Positions 46,116-54,705 of a stretch of DNA of 64,000 nt are shown one piece after another (the stretch's first letter is position 1; each line of letters begins with the position of its first letter). The translations under genes and the position numbers were made by a program. Source of the DNA: Pectinatus haikarae (GTDB lineage: Bacteria > Bacillota > Negativicutes > Selenomonadales > Selenomonadaceae); the NCBI RefSeq assembly GCF_015732185.1, contig NZ_WIQM01000008.1, positions 124,001-188,000 of the forward strand, read 5' to 3'. The notes beneath the pieces are model-generated. The model ran no database searches. It saw only the letters and a list, made by a program, of their open reading frames with translations, and was not told the origin of the DNA.

Positions 46116-47863
46116 AAATGAAAAAAACTTTATCCCAGCGCTGCATCGGCTATCTTACCTGCTATCCTGGTTATTTTGCCGCATCTTTGTCATCGGCTCT
46201 CATAAGTGTCATAGCCAGTTTACTCGGTCCTTTCTATATAGGACGCAGCGTGGATGTTATGCTCGGTCCTGGAATGGTAAATTTCGACTCAGTGCTTGTC
46301 ATCTTAAAATTATTATCTGTAATTTACATTTTAAACAGCCTTTTCAGCTGGATTCTGACCTATTGCACAAATGAAATATCATACCGGACCGCAAATAATC
46401 TGCGTCATCAAGTATTCGACAAAATCAATAAATTACCCATCAGCTTTTACGATCACAATTCACACGGTGACATTGTAAGCCGCTTCATCAATGACGTCGA
46501 TACAATTTCTGACGGCATGGTCCAAGGCATGGCAAATCTTCTGACAGGTATCGTCACCATTTTCGGTGCCATCGGTTTTATGCTGTATATAAGTTTCCAA
46601 ATGACAGTGGTTGTTATCATCTCTGCTATAGGGACATATTTTATGGCCCGCTTCATAACCAGAAAAACACAAAGCCTTTTTAAGGCTCAAGCCCGTTATC
46701 TTGGTCTTTTAAACGGCTATGCTGAAGAAAGCATTTCCGGTCAAAACGTAATTAAAGCATTCACTTGCGAAGACAGATCCTTCGATAAATTTCGTTCTCT
46801 AAACCAGGAACTATATAAAAAAGGAGTACGGGCACAGTTTTTCGGCTCTCTCACAAACCCCTCCACACGACTTGTCAACAATATTACCTATGCCATAATC
46901 GGTGTCAGCGGCAGTGTTCTTACCATACTGGGACAAATAACCGTAGGTGACATAGCCAGTTTTCTCATTTATTCCAGTCTTTTTGCAAAACCGTTCAACG
47001 ATATAACTGCAGTCTTTACCCAACTGCAAAGTGCGGCAGCTTCAGCTAAACGAATTTTTTACCTTCTGGATCTTCCTGCCGAAGCTGACAGACCGGAATC
47101 ATCCTCACCTGTCAACTTCAAAGGGCATATAATTTTTGAACATGTAAGCTTTGCCTATGACCAAAAGCGCCCGCTGATACAGGACTTTAACCTTGAAGTA
47201 ACCCCCGGGAAAAAAATAGCCATAGCCGGTCACACCGGTGCCGGAAAAACGACTCTTGTCAACCTTTTAATGCGTTTTTACGAATTGAACGAAGGTCGTA
47301 TATTAATTGACGGCAGAGATATAACCTCTTTTTCCCGCAGTGAATTACGCCGTAATTTTGGTATGGTACTGCAGGATACTTGGCTGTTTGCCGGTACTAT
47401 ACGTGAAAATATAGCCTATGGCATGCCAGATGCAACAGATGAACAAATAATAGCGGCTGCTACAGCTTCTGACGCCCACAGTTTCATACGCAGGCTTCCT
47501 CAGGGATATGAAACTATCATAACAGATGCCGGCGGCAATCTTTCACAGGGTCAAAAACAGCTTCTGACTATTGCCAGAGTCATGCTGGTAGATCCACCCA
47601 TACTTATTTTGGACGAGGCAACAAGCAATATTGATACACGTACCGAGCTGCGTATCCAAAAGGCTTTCCTTAAAATGATGAATGGACGCACGAGTTTCGT
47701 CATTGCTCATCGCCTGTCAACTATTCGCGAAGCAGACGAAATAATAGTAATGGATCAGGGACATGTTGTGGAATGCGGCACACATGAAGAGCTTTTAAAT
47801 AAAGACGGCTATTATTCAAAACTATATAACAGTCAATTCTCGCAGGAAAATCTTTCTATATGA
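46112..47863 (+). CDS. Heterodimeric ABC exporter subunit with catalytic ATP site
   Basis: 583 residues, ATG overlapping the previous stop (ATGA). Six-helix transmembrane domain with SFYDHNSHGDIVSRFINDVD near residue 112, then an ATPase domain: Walker A GHTGAGKTT, signature LSQGQKQLL, Walker B ILILDEATSNID and H-loop VIAHRLST. The catalytic Glu is present here. The partner subunit has Asp in its place, so this is the active half of a BmrCD/LmrCD/TM288-like pair. Confidence 0.88.
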   Translation: MKMKKTLSQRCIGYLTCYPGYFAASLSSALISVIASLLGPFYIGRSVDVMLGPGMVNFDSVLVILKLLSVIYILNSLFSWILTYCTNEISYRTANNLRHQVFDKINKLPISFYDHNSHGDIVSRFINDVDTISDGMVQGMANLLTGIVTIFGAIGFMLYISFQMTVVVIISAIGTYFMARFITRKTQSLFKAQARYLGLLNGYAEESISGQNVIKAFTCEDRSFDKFRSLNQELYKKGVRAQFFGSLTNPSTRLVNNITYAIIGVSGSVLTILGQITVGDIASFLIYSSLFAKPFNDITAVFTQLQSAAASAKRIFYLLDLPAEADRPESSSPVNFKGHIIFEHVSFAYDQKRPLIQDFNLEVTPGKKIAIAGHTGAGKTTLVNLLMRFYELNEGRILIDGRDITSFSRSELRRNFGMVLQDTWLFAGTIRENIAYGMPDATDEQIIAAATASDAHSFIRRLPQGYETIITDAGGNLSQGQKQLLTIARVMLVDPPILILDEATSNIDTRTELRIQKAFLKMMNGRTSFVIAHRLSTIREADEIIVMDQGHVVECGTHEELLNKDGYYSKLYNSQFSQENLSI

Positions 47864-47912
47864 CTGCCATGAAATTATTATCCTCTTTCATACAAATTTC
47901 ATAGGAAGAATA

Positions 47913-48055
47913 TATAATGGGGGTAAATGGAGACTTAATTCAGACGGTGTTTTGACGCCGCCTGAATAGTAGTCGAAATTATCCATGGAGTTAGCCGCTC
48001 TTTACTCACCGCTTGCAGAAGCGGGAGCATTAGAGCGGGTTAGTTATCGGATAAA
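47913..48055 (+). promoter_or_regulatory. Structured leader RNA candidate upstream of uppP
   Basis: A -10-like TATAAT (47913-47918) is followed by a GC-richer leader that folds well. Hairpin 1 (47939-47966): TTCAG/CTGAA with inner CGGTG/CGCCG. Domain 2 (47979-48054): closing TTATCC/GGATAA, then CCGCTCT (47995-48001)/AGAGCGG (48032-48038), then CCGCTT/AAGCGG with a GCAG loop. The closing stem ends about ten bases before the AAAGGGA ribosome site of uppP. I do not match it to any riboswitch class I know. No good -35 is visible. Confidence 0.55.
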
Positions 48056-48078
48056 ATAAATATAAAGGGAGTATTGCC

Positions 48079-48897
48079 TTGGATTTTATACAAACATTAA
48101 TTTTATCTCTCGTGCAGGGGATCACCGAGCTTTTTCCGATAAGCAGCCTTGCTCATAGTGTCCTCACTCCATATGTATTCGGTTGGAATTTAGATCCTGT
48201 ATTCTTAAAAGAAAATTTTCTTCCATTTATGGTCATGCTCCACTTAGGTACGGCTCTCTCTCTTTTTATTTTTTTCAATAATGAGTGGAAAGATATTATC
48301 AGCAAATTGTGCCGCGGCAGATTTACCGACAATCATCTGCTTTATTTAATAATTATTGGCACTCTGCCTGCTGTGATCATCGGCTTTTTATTCGAAAAAA
48401 ACCTGCGCTTTATGTTTAGCAATGTAACCACTGCAGCCATTTTTCTGATGATAAATGGTTTTTTCCTTTATGGAGGCGAAAGATTCAGGCAGCGAGGTAC
48501 AAAGACATTGAACGACCTTTCTTACAGAGAAGCCTTTATGATAGGGCTCTTTCAGTGTCTGGCCTTTATTCCGGGTTTTTCCCGTTCCGGTACAACGATA
48601 ACAGGCGGTTTTGCTGCCGGGCTGCGCCACGATGAGGCACTGCGCTTTTCCATGCTGCTTGCAGCACCCGTTATCCTTGGTGCCGGCATTCTGGAAGTTC
48701 CTCATCTCTTGAATAACAGTATCACAGGTACATTCCATACAGCTATCATAGGCGGCATCATTTCGGCCCTGGCGGCCTTCCTATGTGTGTGGCTGATGAC
48801 CCGATGGTTCCATAAAAATGAATATACAGCAATGTTTCCTTTCGCCGTTTACTGCTGGCTGCTCGGCGGTATAATTTTAATAAGCAAACTTATATAA
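48079..48897 (+). CDS. uppP: Undecaprenyl-diphosphatase
   Basis: 272 residues, polytopic membrane protein, TTG start after AAAGGGAG. Catalytic motifs: GITELFPISSLAH near residue 15 (the E and the later H are kept; canonical members read SSSGH or SSTGH) and PGFSRSGTTITGG near 165. It removes phosphate from undecaprenyl diphosphate to recycle the lipid carrier for cell-wall synthesis and gives bacitracin tolerance. The first motif is divergent (SSLAH), but the catalytic residues are in place. A structured leader precedes it. Confidence 0.9.
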   Translation: MDFIQTLILSLVQGITELFPISSLAHSVLTPYVFGWNLDPVFLKENFLPFMVMLHLGTALSLFIFFNNEWKDIISKLCRGRFTDNHLLYLIIIGTLPAVIIGFLFEKNLRFMFSNVTTAAIFLMINGFFLYGGERFRQRGTKTLNDLSYREAFMIGLFQCLAFIPGFSRSGTTITGGFAAGLRHDEALRFSMLLAAPVILGAGILEVPHLLNNSITGTFHTAIIGGIISALAAFLCVWLMTRWFHKNEYTAMFPFAVYCWLLGGIILISKLI

Positions 48898-48940
48898 TGA
48901 AAAAACTGTATGCCCTCTGATGGACATACAGTTTTTTCAT
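48897..48940. terminator. Bidirectional terminator
   Basis: 16-bp perfect stem (ATGAAAAAACTGTATG and complement) with a 12-nt loop, beginning at the last base of the uppP stop codon. It serves uppP and the convergent rubrerythrin gene. Confidence 0.88.
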
Positions 48941-48988
48941 TTCATATTTATAGGAACTATTACAAATAGCGGAGAATTCGTTAAGAAA

Positions 48989-49534
48989 TTATTTGCCGAA
49001 ATAACGCTTGAGCAGACCATTAAAGCCGCAGCCATGGCGGGCTTCATCTTTTGCCATTTCATGCACAGTATCGTGAATGGCATCGAGATTCAATTCTTTA
49101 GCCAATTTAGCAAGATCTAGTTTTCCCTGGCATGCGCCATGTTCAGCAGCAACACGAAGTTCAAGGTTCTTTTTAGTACTGTCTGTTATCACTTCACCCA
49201 GCAATTCGGCAAATTTGGATGCATGTTCGGCTTCTTCAAAGGCATAGCGCTTATAAGCTTCCGAAATTTCAGGATAACCTTCTCGTTCAGCTACCCTGCT
49301 CATAGCCAGATACATTCCCACTTCAGAGCATTCACCGTTAAAATTTTGACGAAGTCCTTCTATGATACGTTCATCTACGCCCTTTGCTATACCCACACGA
49401 TGTTCATCAGCAAAGATCAGTTCTCCGGACTGTTCGATGAATTTTGAAGCAGGTGCCTTACATATAGGACATTGTTCCGGTGCTTTTTCTCCTTCGAATA
49501 CATATCCGCAAACACTGCAAACCCATTTCTTCAT
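48989..49534 (-). CDS. Reverse rubrerythrin (peroxidase)
   Basis: About 181 residues from the ATG at 49534 with GGAGG upstream. An N-terminal rubredoxin-like Fe(Cys)4 site ([15 protein letters not shown]) is followed by a ferritin-like di-iron domain with two ExxH/ExxxxxxE helices ([39 protein letters not shown]). The domain order is reversed compared with classical rubrerythrin. Members reduce hydrogen peroxide with electrons from NADH/rubredoxin chains and protect anaerobes. It is alone between a terminator and the AT-rich DnaA-box region. Confidence 0.92.
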   Translation of the reverse strand: MKKWVCSVCGYVFEGEKAPEQCPICKAPASKFIEQSGELIFADEHRVGIAKGVDERIIEGLRQNFNGECSEVGMYLAMSRVAEREGYPEISEAYKRYAFEEAEHASKFAELLGEVITDSTKKNLELRVAAEHGACQGKLDLAKLAKELNLDAIHDTVHEMAKDEARHGCGFNGLLKRYFGK

Positions 49535-49774
49535 AATAATTTCCTCCAATTTTATATGTAGTACTATCCAGCTTGTTTATCAGCTGTATTTATCTTTATG
49601 TATCATATTATAATCATAATTCATTTATTTTTAAACACCTGTATATGCGTATTTTATAGTATTTTCATTGCATATACTCTTTATTTCTCAATCTTATGCT
49701 TTCTATCTAAATATTTACTTTTTTTTAATTTTTTATATTAAATAATAATCACTTTCCTGTTATTCTTTTAAAAC

Positions 49775-50040
49775 TTATCCACAGGATGTTTATAACTTTG
49801 TGTATAAGTTTTAACAAGTTTTTAACTATATTATTAAAAAGGCTTCTGCAAATAGTTATCCACAATATATTTTTTATCCCTGTGGATAACTAATATTTCA
49901 AGCATTAATCTTTTTTGATACAACTATATATGATAACAGGCTTTATTATTGGATTTTTATATATACATAATATTTATGGCCCGGTTTTTACAATAAAAAA
50001 ATTTTCTTTAATTATACACATTTTTATCCACTTATCAACA
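49775..50040. other. Cluster of DnaA-box-like sites in an AT-rich intergenic region
   Basis: Seven sites matching TTATNCACA exactly or with one change: 49775-49783 (+, TTATCCACA), 49799-49807 (-, TTATACACA), 49856-49864 (+, TTATCCACA), 49881-49889 (-, TTATCCACA), 50012-50020 (+, TTATACACA), 50024-50032 (+, TTATCCACT) and 50032-50040 (+, TTATCAACA). The first four form two inverted pairs repeated about 81 bp apart. About 120 bp of very AT-rich DNA lies between the fourth and fifth. No dnaA, dnaN or other origin gene is next to it. It resembles an origin or a DnaA-binding (titration/regulatory) locus. The rest of the 552-bp gap shows only AT-rich DNA. Confidence 0.65.
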
Positions 50041-50086
50041 AAATGTATTTACATAAAATGATACGTTTGACTGAACAATTCCATTT

Positions 50087-50989
50087 TTACATCAGAATAT
50101 TTATAAAGTCTCCATTGATTGAGTCCGTCCAACATTTTCTGTATCCTTTCGGTGTGACACCAATATATTTTTTGAATATTGTCTGAAAATAGCTTCCGCT
50201 GTTAAAACCAACTATATAAGCAATATCAGTGATTGTTTTATTTGTCTGCAGCAAATAAGACTGTGCCTCGCCCAGCCTGCATCTGACCAAGTATTCTATA
50301 ATCGAACTGCCCACATTTTTTTTAAAGATATGGGCAATATAATATTGATTTAAATTCATTATCCTTGCGATTTTCTCCAGAGAGATCTGTTCTCCAAAGT
50401 GGGAAATAATATAGTGGCATATATTATTTGAATATTTACATTTTGCAAACTGCTCTACATCTGTATTTTTTTGCCGACATAACAACTCCAATAAATTCAT
50501 CATCAATGCTTTTAAAATATGTATGGCAATTTCCCCGGAGTATATACTATTTTTATTTATATGCCCATACATCATTAAAAACATATTTTCTATTTCTTGT
50601 TTTTGATATTCAGATAAATCTTTTATTATAGGGAATTGTATATCAGAAATCAGGCAGTTGGCCTTTAAACCGTCGACGTGCAGATTTGTCACAGCACAGC
50701 TATACACCACCGCCCCATCATTATCCGCAGCTATTTCTTCATGTGGTACGCCGCTGTTGATAATTACAACATTTCCCTGAGAAGCATAATATTTCTGTCC
50801 ATTTATAATGTATATATTCTTCCCTTGCTTAATGAATAATATTTCCAGCCGATCGTCATGCTGATGCATAGCCCGCAGCATCCTGGTGCATTTTATATCA
50901 CCTTTTCCCATGGATACCAATGAGATTGCTGAAAATGCAGTGCAGCAACTGTAATTCTCTATTTTCGGGGGATAATTAACAGTTAACAT
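50087..50989 (-). CDS. AraC-family transcriptional regulator
   Basis: 300 residues. The N-terminal cupin-like sensor domain (about 45-150, with HQHDDRLEILFIKQG and NSGVPHEEIA) is followed by the two helix-turn-helix motifs of AraC (about 195-290: ISLEKIARIMNLNQYYIAHIFKK and TITDIAYIVGFNSGSYFQTIFKKYIGVTPKGYR). It probably senses a sugar or sugar acid and controls the isomerase gene 160 bp upstream of it in the same orientation. Its 3' end borders the DnaA-box cluster. Confidence 0.9.
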   Translation of the reverse strand: MLTVNYPPKIENYSCCTAFSAISLVSMGKGDIKCTRMLRAMHQHDDRLEILFIKQGKNIYIINGQKYYASQGNVVIINSGVPHEEIAADNDGAVVYSCAVTNLHVDGLKANCLISDIQFPIIKDLSEYQKQEIENMFLMMYGHINKNSIYSGEIAIHILKALMMNLLELLCRQKNTDVEQFAKCKYSNNICHYIISHFGEQISLEKIARIMNLNQYYIAHIFKKNVGSSIIEYLVRCRLGEAQSYLLQTNKTITDIAYIVGFNSGSYFQTIFKKYIGVTPKGYRKCWTDSINGDFINILM

Positions 50990-51078
50990 AAAATATTCTC
51001 ATTTCTCTGATATTTTTTTTACTAAGTATACATTTTCATCATTTTTACATTCTTGAATTTATCAGAAAGGATTAATTA

Positions 51079-51125
51079 TAAAAATAACTTCCTATTTATT
51101 TAAAATACAATTAACAGGAAGTTAT
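51079..51125 (-). terminator. Terminator of the isomerase gene
   Basis: On the minus strand ATAACTTCCT pairs with AGGAAGTTAT (51084-51093, 51116-51125) around 22 nt, followed by TTTTTATAA. It lies 25 bp after the stop. Confidence 0.65.
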
Positions 51126-51149
51126 GTCAACAATTTATATGCTAATTAT

Positions 51150-51938
51150 TTAAAAACAGTTTTTTATGGCTTTTATGGCCTTGGCAGTATTATTACTGGC
51201 ATATAATTCAAAGCCAGCAAACTCTTTGTAATCTAATTTTTCCAAGTATTCAAGAAAATTTTTGTAATTGATAACACCCGTACCCGGTTCGCAGCGGCTC
51301 GGAGCATCAGCAATGTGAATATGCCCGATATAAGGCAGATATTTTTCAACAGTTTCACAAATTTTGCCTTCATTTAAATACATATGATAAGCATCATACA
51401 ATATTTTTAAATTAGGTGAACTGACGGCACTCACCAAGTCAACCGAAGCGGCGGTCGATGCCAGGAAATTCCCGCAATGATCTTTTACAGTATTTAAAGC
51501 TTCCAAAACGAATGTTATGCCCTCATCCTCAGCCAGGGGAGTGATGATTCTCAAAACATCAAACATTGCACACCACCTGCGCAGATCAGAATAATCTCCG
51601 CTCATTGGTTTAGCAAATTGTGGATTGTCTTCCAGCGAATCAGAGTGAATCACCAGAGTAGGACAGCCGATAGCTTTTGCCGCTTTAATGGCTTCTTTTA
51701 TGTAATCGATGTATACCTTCTTATTAACCGGATCACACATGGAATAAGGACCGTCGCCAGACATTACCGAAATTTTCAAATCATTCTTCTCCAAAAGCTT
51801 TTTTACCTCAGGCAAATCTTTATCCTCCCATCCCCAAAGCTCTACGAAACCAAAACCATCATTTTTAGCGGCAGCAAACCTATCCGAAAATTTCAATTCT
51901 GTGTACAGTGATTCAATATGAATATCTTTCTTCAACAT
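51150..51938 (-). CDS. Sugar isomerase/epimerase of the hydroxypyruvate isomerase type
   Basis: 262 residues, TIM-barrel of the AP-endonuclease-2 superfamily. Metal-site residues are in FVLEALN (Glu) near 143, LKILYDAYHMYL (Asp, His) near 175, GHIHIADAPSRCEPGTGVINY near 205 and FAGFELYAS (Glu) near 242. The pattern HIADAP-x-R-x-EPGTG-x-INY matches hydroxypyruvate isomerase/2-keto-sugar epimerases. The substrate is not settled. It is transcribed in the same direction as the AraC gene downstream, with a terminator between. A purine-rich GGAGG precedes the ATG. Confidence 0.82.
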   Translation of the reverse strand: MLKKDIHIESLYTELKFSDRFAAAKNDGFGFVELWGWEDKDLPEVKKLLEKNDLKISVMSGDGPYSMCDPVNKKVYIDYIKEAIKAAKAIGCPTLVIHSDSLEDNPQFAKPMSGDYSDLRRWCAMFDVLRIITPLAEDEGITFVLEALNTVKDHCGNFLASTAASVDLVSAVSSPNLKILYDAYHMYLNEGKICETVEKYLPYIGHIHIADAPSRCEPGTGVINYKNFLEYLEKLDYKEFAGFELYASNNTAKAIKAIKNCF

Positions 51939-52152
51939 AAAACAACCTCCTGATTTTTATAACATAGATTTTAAGAGCACTACCTTTACTTCTGTCCGCA
52001 ATCATCCGTGAAAATAATCTATTGTTCATTTATATTATAAAAAATAATACTGCTGTTGTATTTCTCAATTTTGTCTTCTTTACCCCCAACGATACTGATA
52101 AAATAATCAAAATAAATAAATTTATAAAGTATCTTGCTTTTATAGTTTTTTC

Positions 52153-52185
52153 TTAATATTGCTATTGGATTAATAGCAATATTAA
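52153..52185. repeat. 13-bp perfect inverted repeat
   Basis: TTAATATTGCTAT (52153-52165) and its complement (52173-52185) with a 7-nt loop, in the 613-bp gap 51939-52551. No T run follows on either strand. The gap holds no gene I can support. Confidence 0.4.
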
Positions 52186-52358
52186 ACTGAACAAATAGGA
52201 ACGTCCGTAAATAATTTTTTACCAAAACACAGTACAAAAGTCCTATCACATATACCGTTGCTTAATCTTTGTCAGATTAATAATCAAACAAGTTTGCATT
52301 TTATCCGAAGTTATATAAAAGCACAGTGAGAATATTCATCAGTTCCAGAAAAAAATCA

Positions 52359-52383
52359 AGGCTTCCGAAAATTTCGGAAGCCT
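52359..52383 (-). terminator. Terminator hairpin downstream of the P-type ATPase operon
   Basis: AGGCTTCCGAAA/TTTCGGAAGCCT with a single-base loop. On the minus strand it is followed by TTGATTTTTTT. It is 169 bp beyond the ATPase stop, after a first stem-loop at 52448. Confidence 0.65.
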
Positions 52384-52447
52384 AAGAGCGTTGAGAAAAA
52401 CCACAAATTTCTTTAAATCAAGGTTTATTTTCACGGATATTTACAGC

Positions 52448-52482
52448 GAAAGCACCTGCTGCGGATAAATGCAGGTGCTTTC
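52448..52482 (-). terminator. First stem-loop after the P-type ATPase gene
   Basis: Perfect 12-bp stem GAAAGCACCTGC/GCAGGTGCTTTC with an 11-nt loop and only a short T stretch. It may be a weak terminator or a 3'-end stabiliser. Confidence 0.5.
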
Positions 52483-52551
52483 ATCTACGGGCATCACATA
52501 TTTTTAAAATACACGCTGCTTATCAATATATGCCAAACAATAAAATTTTTT

Positions 52552-54705
52552 CTATTTCCTGTTTCCGGACGGCAGTATTCCTTTTTCAAGAGAAATCAGA
52601 ATACGCCCGCTGTTCAGGACCACAGCCAATGTCGCCGCATTATGCACAATTGCGGCAACAAGCGGATTTATTCTTCCCAATGCCCCCAGCACCATGGCAA
52701 TTGAATTTAAGGTGATCGTTGCCGTAAAATTCTGCCTGATCATATTCATTGTGTCGTCACCTATTTGTGTTATCTCCATAAGTTTAGACGGATCATCCGA
52801 ATTTATGGTTATATCCGATGATTCCACAGCAATATCTGTCCTCCGCCCGCCAAGTGCGACCCCAACATCGGCAAAGGAAAGCGCAGGAGCATCATTTATT
52901 CCGTCCCCGACCATCAAAACACGCCCGTTCTTCTGAAGATGACGTACAATATCAGCTTTATCCTCCGGCAGCACTTCGGCATAATAAGAATCAAGATCCA
53001 TTTTTAAGGCTACTTCCTTCGCTGCCTCTTCCGTATCACCGGTCAGCATCACTATTTCATCAACTCCCCGCCGTCTGAGCTGATTGAGAGTCCGCTTCAT
53101 CTGCGGTCTGATAGGATCATTTATTTCCAGACAGCCGATAAATTTATCATCACGAGCTATATATACAACAGAGGAGCCGGATGTATGCCTAAATTCATCT
53201 ATTTCATTATAGTTTACTACATTTTCCTCACGCATAAACCGACGGCTGCCAACGATGATTTTACCGCCGCTGCCGTCGGCAAAATCATCCACCAGTCCTC
53301 TTATACCTCTGGCTACCACCGTTTCTGTGGTAATATGCGGCGGAGCTTCCCATTTTTTGTCCTTTATATACTTTTGAATAGCTACCGCCAAAGGATGAAT
53401 AGAATGCATTTCCACTGATCCGGCCAATAGAAGCAGTTCTTTTTCAGTTACTTCTCCGGTCGTATGAATAGCAGCAATCTGCGGTATGCCAAGGGTAATT
53501 GTTCCTGTCTTATCCAGCACCACAGTGTCGATATCGGCAAGTGTTTCTATATAATTGCCGCCTTTTACCAAAATCCCCTGCCTAGCAGCTCTGGCAATAG
53601 CAGCAGAAACCGCAGTAGCCGTTGACAGCTTTAATCCGCAGGAAAAATCTATAAACAGTAAATTCATTACTCTTTGCCAGTCCCGTGTAACTCCATACAC
53701 CAATGCCGCGCCTATAAAGGAAACAGGTACCAGCATATTTGCCATGCGGTCGGCAAAATTCTGCACCGGAGCCCTGCGCGTCTGCGCTTCTTCCACCAGA
53801 TGAACGATACGTGCGATAGACGTATCGTCACCAACTTTTTCCACTAAAATAGTAAGACTGCCATTCTGCACCACAGTACCCGCGTACACACGCGAATTTT
53901 TATGCTTCATTGCAGGCTGCGATTCCCCTGTGATGGAAGCCTGGTCAACAGCAGCACTGCCTTCCGTCACAATACCGTCTATACATATTTTTTCGCCTAA
54001 ATGCACACATATCCTGTCTGCCGGCCGTATATCCTCAATTGCGGTGCGTCTTTCCACTCCGTCGGTATCTATACGCCATGTAAACTGCTGGTCAAGACTA
54101 AGCAGATCCGATATATGCTTTCTTGCTCGTTCCGCAGCATAACTTGTGAGCATTTCCGCTGCATTTGACAGGCTCAGCAAGGTCAGACTTGATTCCGGTT
54201 TCCCTGCAATCACCGAGGCTATTACGGCAGTGGCCGTAAGCGTATCGGCATTGGCTTCTCTGTCCTTTACAACACTATTGAATCCGTCATGAATGATTTT
54301 ACGTGCAGAAAATAGAACAAATGCACTGCGCAGCAATCTCATGCTAATATAAAATTGTGGGAAAAAACGCTTCATTACCTGAAAAAAAACGAATCCACCC
54401 AAAGAAACAAAAGCTTCCCGTCCAAATTTTTCTGTCTGATTTTCTACTGCCTTCAAATCGGCAGCCTTATTCCTATTTCCTTTAATTTTTCGGGGAACGA
54501 TTTCTACCGGTCTGCCGCTCATTGCGTCATTCAACCAGCTATTCTTCCATATGCCTTCATAATATACTGTCAGTGTTCCATTTTTTATACTGGCAAAAGC
54601 AATATCAGAAGCTGCCTGCAGACGCATGCAGATTACAAGCTGCATGCGTCTGCTCATCGGAACAGTTAGCGCAATCCGTCTGAAAAAATACTTTTTCATC
54701 GGCAT
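52552..54705 (-). CDS. P1B-type metal-transporting ATPase with non-canonical metal motif
   Basis: About 717 residues from the ATG at 54705, which has AGGAG at proper spacing. ATPase motifs: ITGESQP (actuator) near 270, DKTGTITLG (phosphorylated Asp) near 400, the HP motif as HSIHPLA near 435, and GDGINDAPAL near 605. The transmembrane metal motif, usually CPC or SPC, reads FSCGLKLSTATAV. The N-terminus (about 10-60) looks like a degenerate heavy-metal domain without CxxC. It exports a metal ion; which one is not clear. It is the last gene of a unit with two small membrane/HMA-like proteins, overlapping the one before it. Confidence 0.88.
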   Translation of the reverse strand: MPMKKYFFRRIALTVPMSRRMQLVICMRLQAASDIAFASIKNGTLTVYYEGIWKNSWLNDAMSGRPVEIVPRKIKGNRNKAADLKAVENQTEKFGREAFVSLGGFVFFQVMKRFFPQFYISMRLLRSAFVLFSARKIIHDGFNSVVKDREANADTLTATAVIASVIAGKPESSLTLLSLSNAAEMLTSYAAERARKHISDLLSLDQQFTWRIDTDGVERRTAIEDIRPADRICVHLGEKICIDGIVTEGSAAVDQASITGESQPAMKHKNSRVYAGTVVQNGSLTILVEKVGDDTSIARIVHLVEEAQTRRAPVQNFADRMANMLVPVSFIGAALVYGVTRDWQRVMNLLFIDFSCGLKLSTATAVSAAIARAARQGILVKGGNYIETLADIDTVVLDKTGTITLGIPQIAAIHTTGEVTEKELLLLAGSVEMHSIHPLAVAIQKYIKDKKWEAPPHITTETVVARGIRGLVDDFADGSGGKIIVGSRRFMREENVVNYNEIDEFRHTSGSSVVYIARDDKFIGCLEINDPIRPQMKRTLNQLRRRGVDEIVMLTGDTEEAAKEVALKMDLDSYYAEVLPEDKADIVRHLQKNGRVLMVGDGINDAPALSFADVGVALGGRRTDIAVESSDITINSDDPSKLMEITQIGDDTMNMIRQNFTATITLNSIAMVLGALGRINPLVAAIVHNAATLAVVLNSGRILISLEKGILPSGNRK

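Noticed and set aside
52019-52249. 76-residue reading frame on the minus strand in the 613-bp gap
   Set aside because: Very AT-rich composition, a GTG start without ribosome site, no motif, and a 13-bp inverted repeat inside it; looks like chance.
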